DNA of 64,000 nt. Source: Opitutaceae bacterium. GTDB lineage: Bacteria > Verrucomicrobiota > Verrucomicrobiia > Opitutales > Opitutaceae. How positions within the stretch are numbered: position 1 is the first letter of the stretch; each line of letters starts with the position of its first letter. This document shows, piece after piece, positions 55,380-64,000 of the stretch. The DNA is taken from assembly GCA_030648295.1 (NCBI GenBank), contig JAUSID010000180.1, positions 16,613 through 80,612 on the forward strand, in the 5' to 3' direction. The notes beneath the pieces are model-generated. The model made no database searches and was not told where the DNA came from. It was given only the letters and a program-made list of their open reading frames with translations. The position numbers and the translations under genes were made by a program.

Positions 55380-55473
55380 GATTTCGGATTTCGGATTTCG
55401 GATTGCGGATTCGGCGAACCACGACGAATCGCACCGCGTTGTTCCCTGGGAGCGCGGCCGCCTCCGGCCGCAA
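55380..55473 (+). repeat. Composite repeat: GATTTCG heptads, conserved spacer and hairpin
   Basis: GATTTCG three times, GATTGCG, GATTCGG, then ACCACGACGAATCGCAC and GTTGTTCCCTGGGAGCGCGG, then the hairpin CGGCCGCCTCCGGCCG. Two closely related composites stand in tandem at 60028-60206. Confidence 0.85.
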
Positions 55474-55585
55474 AAAAAACGATCACCAGTTCCTACCAAT
55501 CTGCGGCTGGAAGCCGCAGCCACTAAATCCATGCGGGCGGGACGCTCGCGCTCCCAGGGCAATCCGCAATCCGAAATCAGGCAGG

Positions 55586-55642
55586 CGTCCTCTCCATTCG
55601 CGTGAATTGGCGTCTATTCGCGGTTGAACTGAATTGTTCCGG
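55586..55642 (-). repeat. Half copy (D) of the ~180-bp element
   Basis: GTCCTCTCCATTCGCGTGAA...CTATTCGCGGTTGAACTGAA...TTGTTCCGG. It corresponds to the outer arm of copy C and ends nine bases before the stop codon of the hybrid kinase. Confidence 0.75.
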
Positions 55643-55650
55643 CTCCGCGG

Positions 55651-57891
55651 TTACTTCTCGCCGAAGACCTTCTCCACCGCGGCGCGAAATTCACCGGTCG
55701 CAAACGGCTTCGACAGGCACGTCAGTTCATTTTGCCGCAGAAAATCCTGGAACGAGTCGTTCACCACGTCGCCGGTCATGAAAAGCACTCGCTTCGCCAG
55801 CGCCGGATCGGTCGCACGCAAATGTTCGAAGAGCCGGATGCCATTCAATCCAGGCATCTTCCAGTCCGACACGATGACATCGAATTTTTGCCGGCCGATG
55901 ATCTCCAGCGCCTGCTGGCCGCCGACCGCCATTTCGACGCGGTGGCCCTCAGCTCGCAGCAATTCGCTCGCGAGATCGAGAATCCATTGTTCGTCGTCGA
56001 TGACGAGGACACTGCGGCCGGAGGGTCCCATCTCCACCGCAGGTTCGAACGGCGACCTCGTGCTCTTGCGAGCAAGCGGGGAGGGAGCGAGGTCCGCGTT
56101 GATCGGCAGCTCAATCGTGAAGGTGGCGCCGTGGCCCACGTCGCTCTTCGCGGTGATCCTGCCGCCGTGCTCCTGGACGATGCCGTAGCACAGACTCAGC
56201 CCCAGCCCCGTCCCCTTGCCCACCGGTTTTGTGGTAAAAAACGGATCGAAGATCCTCGCGAGATTCTCGGGATCGATGCCGGGCCCGTTGTCGCAGAACT
56301 CGATCAACACGAGGCTTCCGCTCCAGCGCGTGCGGATCACAATCCGCCCCTCGCGCTCGACCGCCTCGATCGCCTGCCGCGCATTGCCCATGATGTTGAC
56401 GAACACCTGCTGCAACTGGTGGCCGTCGGCCATAAGCAGCGGTAAATCCGCGGCGAACTCACGCTCGACGGTCACGTTGCTGGTCCGAAAATCGTAGGCC
56501 ATGATCTCGAGCACCTCGTCGATCGCCTGGTGCAGGTTCACCTGCTTTCGCTCCGGCGGATGCTGCCGCGCGAAGCCGAGCAGGCTCTGCACGATCTTGT
56601 GGCAGCGCATCGCACTCTTCGCGATGCGGTCGAGGTGGCCGTGCGTCTTGGCGTCCGTTTCCTGGCTTTGCAGCAATTCCGAAAATCCAACCACCGCCGT
56701 GAGCGGATTGTTCAACTCGTGCGCGACGCCGGCGACAAACTGCCCCACGGCCGAGAGTTTTTCGCTCTGGATCAACTGGGCCTGCGTCAGCTTCACCTGC
56801 TGCATCGCGCGCTCCAGTTCGGCGCGTGAGATCTGCAGGTTCGCCATCATCTGGTTGAACGCGACCGCCAGCTCGCCAACCTCGTCGTTCGAGAACCGCT
56901 CGATCCGCTGCGAAAAATCGCCGCGCCCGACCGCCTCGGCGCGGTCACGCAGGTCGACCAACGGCCTGGTGATGCGGCGCACGAAAAACCAAACCACCAC
57001 GGCGCTGACCAGGATGCCGGCCGCACTGAGCGCGAGCAGCGTCGTCCGCGTGCGCTCGAACGCCGCCAGTCCCTGCTCCGCGGACCAGAGCAGGACGTAG
57101 CGGATCGGTTGCTGGGCCGGCGCCACCACGTCGAGCACGCCGGTGACGGGTTGGTGGCGAGCGCCGCCCAGCAGGACAAAGTTGTCGCGCCCGCGCATGG
57201 CGTTGTCGGCGAGCTGCCGGAGCACGGTGTCGTTCTGCGTCGGCTGCACCAGCGTGGAGGCGACGACCTGGTTTCCGACCACGACGAGAATTTGCGACGA
57301 AGGGGGACGAACTTTTCGCAGCGCCGTATCCGTGATGCGCATGCCAAACACGAGCGCGCTCGGCGTGACGCCCGGGGGACGCACCGGCACGGCGACGGCA
57401 TGATAGGCCGTGCCGTTGACCGACAGTTCGCCGCCCCGCTCCTCGCCTTGCATCGCCGCGCGGATTAATGGTTCGGCCGCGGCCCCGAACGCTTCCAGGG
57501 TGACGGGGACACCCTCGCGCCGCGCGCCGCGAAGCTCGCCACTACTCGTGACAATCAGCGCGAAATCGGTGTCGTCGCGATACTCGTCCAGCACGCTCGT
57601 TTGCAGGAAATCCTGCGTCGTGGCCGGATCGCCCAGTCGCAGGATGGTGAGGAGCCGTGAATCCTGCAGCCAGGTGCGAAACCTCATCGCGAGTTCCTCG
57701 CTGCGCAGCTTCAACGCCTGTTCGAACGAACCCTTCGCGGTGGACAGCGCCAGATCGGCGTCCAGCTGCATTTGCTCGCGCAACCGCTGATCGACCAGCC
57801 AGAGGGTGACGGTGGGCAGCGCGATGAGCGCCGCGACGACCGTGATCATCACCTTGGTTTCGAGCCGGAGCCGGATGCGCGACTGGGGCAT
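55651..57891 (-). CDS. Hybrid sensor histidine kinase with Cache-like sensor, HAMP and receiver
   Basis: 746 residues. First helix ~14-33 (VMITVVAALIALPTVTLWLV). Periplasmic Cache-like sensor ~35-280, second helix ~284-303, HAMP ~304-355, a coiled-coil, HisKA with His391 (FVAGVAHELNNPLTAVVGFS), and HATPase (NIMGNARQAIE; DNGPGIDPEN; GTGLGLSLCYG). The C-terminal receiver starts near 630 (SVLVIDDEQWILDLASELL), with phospho-acceptor in DVIVSDWKMPGLNG. It starts 3 bases after the cupredoxin gene, so porin, cupredoxin and kinase form one operon. The output partner is unknown. Confidence 0.9.
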   Translation of the reverse strand: MPQSRIRLRLETKVMITVVAALIALPTVTLWLVDQRLREQMQLDADLALSTAKGSFEQALKLRSEELAMRFRTWLQDSRLLTILRLGDPATTQDFLQTSVLDEYRDDTDFALIVTSSGELRGARREGVPVTLEAFGAAAEPLIRAAMQGEERGGELSVNGTAYHAVAVPVRPPGVTPSALVFGMRITDTALRKVRPPSSQILVVVGNQVVASTLVQPTQNDTVLRQLADNAMRGRDNFVLLGGARHQPVTGVLDVVAPAQQPIRYVLLWSAEQGLAAFERTRTTLLALSAAGILVSAVVVWFFVRRITRPLVDLRDRAEAVGRGDFSQRIERFSNDEVGELAVAFNQMMANLQISRAELERAMQQVKLTQAQLIQSEKLSAVGQFVAGVAHELNNPLTAVVGFSELLQSQETDAKTHGHLDRIAKSAMRCHKIVQSLLGFARQHPPERKQVNLHQAIDEVLEIMAYDFRTSNVTVEREFAADLPLLMADGHQLQQVFVNIMGNARQAIEAVEREGRIVIRTRWSGSLVLIEFCDNGPGIDPENLARIFDPFFTTKPVGKGTGLGLSLCYGIVQEHGGRITAKSDVGHGATFTIELPINADLAPSPLARKSTRSPFEPAVEMGPSGRSVLVIDDEQWILDLASELLRAEGHRVEMAVGGQQALEIIGRQKFDVIVSDWKMPGLNGIRLFEHLRATDPALAKRVLFMTGDVVNDSFQDFLRQNELTCLSKPFATGEFRAAVEKVFGEK

Positions 57892-57894
57892 GGT

Positions 57895-58590
57895 TCAGCG
57901 CTTGGGCAGGTCGCCGAGGCTCAGGACGAAATCGACCTTCGCGGCTCCCGCTGGCGGCACGACCACGCCGAGGACTTTGCTTGGAAAACGCTCATGCCAG
58001 GCGCGGACCTTGTAGGTGCCGGGCGGAACCTCCGCAATCGTGAACCGCCCCTTCTCGTCGGCTTTGGCAAAGAAACGATTCGGCACGACGAGGATGATGC
58101 AATGCATCTTGGTGTGAATCGCGCAGTGCACGTCGACCCTTCCCGGCCGTTCGAACGTCACCTTCGGCACCTTTTCCCGCTTGTAATAGCCGAGGTCGAA
58201 TGGCGCCGGGTCCGACATCGAAAACACGTTGTGGAAAATATCGTCCTCGTTCGGCCAGAGCACGGTGGTGCCCACCGCGACGGGCAGCACGTGCGGCTCG
58301 AAGTTCGCGTCCTTCTGCGTCGTGGTGACGACCTTTTCCGCCGGAGCTTCCGCGGCACCAGGCACGACCTGATCAATGTAAACGACGAAGTCGCGCAGCC
58401 GGTCGTAGTCGATCTTTTCGACAAACTTGTACCGCCGGCTCTCATACGCACCGGCACCGGCTCCATTGGCCGCCAGGGCCGGCGGTGCCGCGCGCACCGT
58501 GCCCGCGATCGAGCCCGCGTGAACGGGTGTTATCAATGCCGCCAGCAACGCCAGGCCACCGAAGCATCGTTCAAGCATCATCATGTTCAA
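57895..58590 (-). CDS. Exported cupredoxin-like copper protein with C-terminal beta domain
   Basis: 231 residues with a signal peptide (GGLALLAALITPVHAG). The cupredoxin part shows all four type-1 copper ligands: His120 (DDIFHNVFSMSD), Cys156, His159 and Met162 (VDVHCAIHTKMHC). The last ~60 residues (ADEKGRFTIAEVPPGTYKVR AWHE) form a carboxypeptidase-regulatory-like beta domain. Such proteins are seen near methylamine or other periplasmic oxidation systems. It overlaps the porin gene by four bases and is followed by the hybrid kinase. Likely a periplasmic electron carrier or copper binder. Confidence 0.85.
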   Translation of the reverse strand: MNMMMLERCFGGLALLAALITPVHAGSIAGTVRAAPPALAANGAGAGAYESRRYKFVEKIDYDRLRDFVVYIDQVVPGAAEAPAEKVVTTTQKDANFEPHVLPVAVGTTVLWPNEDDIFHNVFSMSDPAPFDLGYYKREKVPKVTFERPGRVDVHCAIHTKMHCIILVVPNRFFAKADEKGRFTIAEVPPGTYKVRAWHERFPSKVLGVVVPPAGAAKVDFVLSLGDLPKR

Positions 58591-59924
58591 AATCGAACGC
58601 CAATCTCGCTGCCGAAGAAGTCCTCCTGGTCGCGCGGCGCACCGTTCAGCATCCGGCCGGATTCGAAGGCGTATTCAATTTTCCATACCAAGGGCGGGCC
58701 GAAGCGATAGCCCACTCCGAGGCTCAGCCGGCGCAGTTCCTCCGTCAGCGAGGGCCGGAAGAAAAACGTGCCGAGGCTGCCCCAGCCGGGCAGCGGATAA
58801 CCGCCGGGCACGCGAATGGCGGAAAAACGCGCCGCTCCGTACAGCCGGGCGCCGATGCCCTGCACCAATTCGACGTAGCCGTGCCGCATCCGACGCGCGT
58901 TGTCCACGAGCGGATCGCTGTCGTCGAAATTGACGCGCCCGAGCGCCACGCTCGCGTGGCCGGTTTTCCATCGCGCCGTTGCGTCGACCTGAAACAGATT
59001 GGCCTCGAAATGGGTGGTGCGCGCCGACGGGCCGAGGGCGCGGAAGAATCCGCCTCCGAACCAGACCTCCGATAGGTTGTCGGCCACGGTGGCGAGTTCG
59101 CCCGTCCGCATCGCGCTGGCACTGACGCTCAGCCATTTCGCCGGATCCCAGCTGACGCGCCCGACGAGGGCCTTGTCCGCGTTGAAGTCGTGCAGCCGGC
59201 TCTCGCCGCCATTTTGCGCCGCGATTACATAGCGCACCGGACCGATCCGGCCGTACGCCTCGATGCCTTCGTCGACGCCCCAGATGTCGCTCAACGAGTG
59301 CGAAATCAGCGGATTCGCAACCGGCCCCCGCCGCTGATACTCCTCGCCGAAGGGGATGTTCAGCCTCCCCGCCCGCACGCTCAGCAAGCCCGGACGGCCG
59401 AAGGCGGCGGACACGTCCTCGAAATCGACGTAGATTTCGCCCAGAGAAAAATCCTCCGTGTTCGTCTCGCGCGTGAGCAGTTTGAGCTCGGTGAAAAAAT
59501 ACGTGTTCTTGATGACCGGCGCCTCGATCGTGACCACGGCATCGTCGGTGCGAAATTCACTCTTTGGAAACTGGCCCTGCCGTCCCGTGTGAAAGAACGC
59601 CAGCCCGGCTTCAGCGCCGATCCTGACTTCCTGGGCACGCGCCGCGGACGCCGACGAGGGGGCCGGCCCGGGATCGCGATCGCGCAGCCCGCGCAGTTCG
59701 CGGTCGTGACGCTCGGTGGCGCCCAGCAACTCGGACATTTTTCCGCTAAGCTCATCGATCGTGCGCTGTTGCGTCCGGACTTGCTCCTGCAACCGCCGGT
59801 TTTGCTCGGCCAGTTCCTGCATCGTCGGGACCGAATCCGCGGCATTCACCGACGGCGAAGTCCATGCGAGCAGCGCGCTCGCAGCAGATAGAATGAGCCG
59901 GCGAACCGAGCGGTAGGGCATCAA
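58587..59924 (-). CDS. Outer-membrane porin-like beta-barrel with N-terminal coiled coil
   Basis: 445 residues with a signal peptide (MMPYRSVRRLILSAASALLA). A coiled coil follows (MQELAEQNRRLQEQVRTQQR; IDELSGKMSELLGATERHDR), then a barrel of amphipathic strands (GAEAGLAFFHTGRQGQFPKS; LLSVRAGRLNIPFGEEYQRR; LSLGVGYRFGPPLVWKIEY). It ends in the terminal Phe (SEIGVRF). The coiled coil may bind peptidoglycan or trimerise the porin. It overlaps the cupredoxin gene by four bases and heads the operon. Confidence 0.8.
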   Translation of the reverse strand: MMPYRSVRRLILSAASALLAWTSPSVNAADSVPTMQELAEQNRRLQEQVRTQQRTIDELSGKMSELLGATERHDRELRGLRDRDPGPAPSSASAARAQEVRIGAEAGLAFFHTGRQGQFPKSEFRTDDAVVTIEAPVIKNTYFFTELKLLTRETNTEDFSLGEIYVDFEDVSAAFGRPGLLSVRAGRLNIPFGEEYQRRGPVANPLISHSLSDIWGVDEGIEAYGRIGPVRYVIAAQNGGESRLHDFNADKALVGRVSWDPAKWLSVSASAMRTGELATVADNLSEVWFGGGFFRALGPSARTTHFEANLFQVDATARWKTGHASVALGRVNFDDSDPLVDNARRMRHGYVELVQGIGARLYGAARFSAIRVPGGYPLPGWGSLGTFFFRPSLTEELRRLSLGVGYRFGPPLVWKIEYAFESGRMLNGAPRDQEDFFGSEIGVRF

Positions 59925-60027
59925 GGGAACGCGGCACTCATGTCAGAACCGCCGATAACTGGCAAGTGGCCTGTCGAGATACGCACGGCCGCAAAAACGA
60001 TTTTCCGTCCTGGAAGCGCGGCGTCGG

Positions 60028-60206
60028 TCGATTTCGGATTGCGGATTTCGGATTGCGGATTCGGCAGACCACGACGAATCACACGGCGTTGTTCCCCTGG
60101 GAGCGCGGGCGCCGGTCGATTTCGGATTTCGGATTTCGGATTGCGGCAGACCACGACGAATCACACGGCGTAGTTCCCCTGGGAGCGCGGGCGTCTCGCC
60201 CGCAAG
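60028..60206 (+). repeat. Tandem pair of heptad/hairpin composite repeats
   Basis: Two composites in a row (60028-60116 and 60115-60206). Each has GATTTCG/GATTGCG heptads, GCAGACCACGACGAATCACA, GTTCCCCTGGGAGCGCGG and a GC-rich tail; the second tail is the hairpin GCGGGCGTCTCGCCCGC. Same composite as at 55380-55473. The region to ligA (60207-60312) has no further recognised element. Confidence 0.85.
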
Positions 60207-60312
60207 GATCGAGTGGCTGCGGCTTCCAGCCGCAGATTCGGTCGGATGGACGCTCGATAATTCATTGCGCGCGGGACGCCGCGGTCCCCGGCATCGACGT
60301 CGTCCGCGCCGC

Positions 60313-62740
<2,428 letters not shown>

Positions 62741-62753
62741 ATTAGCGGGGGCC

Positions 62754-62809
62754 GTCATTCGTCATTCGACACTCGTCACTTGTCACTCATCACTTGTCAC
62801 TCATCTCTT
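62754..62809 (+). repeat. Eight GTCACTY-type heptads
   Basis: GTCATTC twice, GACACTC, GTCACTT, GTCACTC, ATCACTT, GTCACTC, ATCTCTT. The array ends three bases before the helicase start codon and is the inverse of the AGTGAC heptads at 62494. Confidence 0.9.
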
Positions 62810-62812
62810 CGA

Positions 62813-64000
62813 ATGTCGTCCGCACCGCCGCCCACATCGGCTCCCCTCGCTCCTCTGCCCGGCAACCCGGATGGCGGCGTCGTCCTGGAACGTTTCCTTG
62901 CCGCCACGGCGGCGCGCGGGCTGGAGCTCTATCCGGAGCAGGAGGAGGCGATCCTCGAGCTATTGGGCGGCCGCAACGTCATCCTGAACACGCCGACCGG
63001 CTCCGGAAAATCGCTCGTCGCGGCGGCCTTCCATTTCAAGGCCCTCTGCGCCGGCGAGCGCTCCGTCTACACCTGCCCGATCAAGGCGCTGGTAAACGAA
63101 AAGTTCCTCGCGCTCTGCCGCGACTTCGGGCCCGGGAACGTCGGCATGATGACGGGCGACGCGAGCGTGAACCCGCGCGCGCCGGTCCTGTGCTGCACCG
63201 CGGAGATCCTGGCCAACATCGCGCTCCATCGCGGCGAACAGAGCGACATCCGCGCCGTGATCATGGACGAGTTCCATTATTACTCGGACGCGGAACGCGG
63301 CTACGCGTGGCAGGTACCGCTGCTCACGATGCCAAACGCGCGGTTCCTGCTCATGTCGGCCACGCTCGGCCGCACGAATTTTTTTGAACAGGAACTCACG
63401 CGGCTGACCGGCGCGCCGAGCGTCACGGTGCGCAGCGAGCGGCGGCCCGTGCCATTGGAATTCGAATACTCGGAGATGCCGCTGACCGAACGCGTGGCCG
63501 AGCTGCTCAACCTGAACCGCGCACCGATCTACCTCGTCTATTTCACGCAGCGCTCCGCCTCTGACGCGGCGCAGGACCTGATGAGCCTCAACGTCTGCTC
63601 GAAGGAGGAGAAGGCCGCCCTTCAGGTCGCGCTCGAGCGGGCGCGGTTCAACAGCCCCTACGGAAAGGAAATGCGCCGGTGGCTGCGCCACGGCATCGGC
63701 GTTCATCACGCGGGGCTGCTGCCAAAGTACCGGATTCTGGTCGAGCAGCTCGCGCAAAAGGGATTGCTCAAGCTGATCTGCGGCACCGACACGCTCGGCG
63801 TCGGCATCAACGTGCCGATCCGGACAGTCTTGTTCACGCAGCTGTGGAAATACGACGGCAAGAAGGCGGCGATTCTGAGCGTCCGCGATTTTCGCCAGAT
63901 TTCCGGCCGCGCCGGGCGCAAGGGATACGACGACAAGGGCTACGTCATCATCCAGGCGCCCGAGCATGTGGTCGAAAACAAGCGGGCGGAGGAAAAGGCC
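62813..64000 (+). CDS. Ski2-like DEAD/DEAH helicase (partial)
   Basis: Begins [20 protein letters not shown] and continues open to the window end (396 codons). Helicase motifs: Q-motif-like [15 protein letters not shown], Walker [26 protein letters not shown], Walker [12 protein letters not shown], and SAT in LLMSATLG. The second domain has [54 protein letters not shown] and [13 protein letters not shown]. Ski2/HelY-type enzymes unwind RNA or DNA. The rest, including any C-terminal DUF3516-like region, lies beyond the window. Divergent from ligA with repeats filling the intergenic region. Confidence 0.85.
   Translation, partial: MSSAPPPTSAPLAPLPGNPDGGVVLERFLAATAARGLELYPEQEEAILELLGGRNVILNTPTGSGKSLVAAAFHFKALCAGERSVYTCPIKALVNEKFLALCRDFGPGNVGMMTGDASVNPRAPVLCCTAEILANIALHRGEQSDIRAVIMDEFHYYSDAERGYAWQVPLLTMPNARFLLMSATLGRTNFFEQELTRLTGAPSVTVRSERRPVPLEFEYSEMPLTERVAELLNLNRAPIYLVYFTQRSASDAAQDLMSLNVCSKEEKAALQVALERARFNSPYGKEMRRWLRHGIGVHHAGLLPKYRILVEQLAQKGLLKLICGTDTLGVGINVPIRTVLFTQLWKYDGKKAAILSVRDFRQISGRAGRKGYDDKGYVIIQAPEHVVENKRAEEKA

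Overview
This is 64 kb of GC-rich chromosomal DNA from a Gram-negative bacterium, most likely a member of the Opitutaceae (Verrucomicrobiota). The evidence is Opitutaceae-style TonB-dependent receptors with an N-terminal LSPFEV box, a remnant of a PVC-type heme-binding (CxxCH) protein, an ECF sigma/FecR/receptor triad, and outer-membrane proteins beside Sec and Tat signal peptides. The lineage is inferred from protein style; no rRNA or tRNA gene was seen.

Layout. 0-1 kb: a ParD-like antitoxin and zeta toxin pair. 1-7 kb: potassium homeostasis, with kup divergent from kdpD-kdpE and no kdpFABC in view. 7-13 kb: a giant alpha-2-macroglobulin. 13-19 kb: an RmuC remnant, an AsmA-like protein, and an ECF sigma/FecR/TonB-receptor locus whose receptor is broken. 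19.5-22 kb: a secreted glycoside hydrolase. 22.5-25.8 kb: a compact cluster (tandem DUF2249 protein, polytopic His-rich membrane protein, DUF59 protein, four-Cys small protein, hypothetical protein) with two FNR/Dnr-type boxes. 26-32 kb: dipeptide epimerase, a Tat-exported dimethylformamidase-like protein and an intact TonB receptor. 32.5-36 kb: a decay zone holding a broken small gene, a broken hybrid kinase, an intact single-domain response regulator and a deleted PVC heme-binding gene. 36-46 kb: glycerophosphodiesterase, patatin, acyl-CoA ligase-like, thiolase, FadJ-like and acyl-CoA dehydrogenase genes, which form a lipid hydrolysis and beta-oxidation module. 46-53 kb: a UbiE-like methyltransferase, a two-component system and a TPR/beta-propeller protein. 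53-60 kb: a YycJ-like hydrolase, an organophosphate antiporter, and a porin/cupredoxin/hybrid-kinase operon. 60-64 kb: ligA and a divergent Ski2-like helicase that runs off the end.

The intergenic DNA is unusual. It is packed with palindromic repeats of at least six sequence families, including a ~180-bp element with three full copies. It also holds arrays of exactly 7-bp units whose sequence differs from site to site while the period does not. Several genes have lost their middle but kept both ends, pointing to decay by internal deletion. The FNR-boxed cluster at 22.5-25.8 kb is the best candidate for an undescribed functional system. The repeat and heptad system is the best candidate for an undescribed genomic phenomenon.
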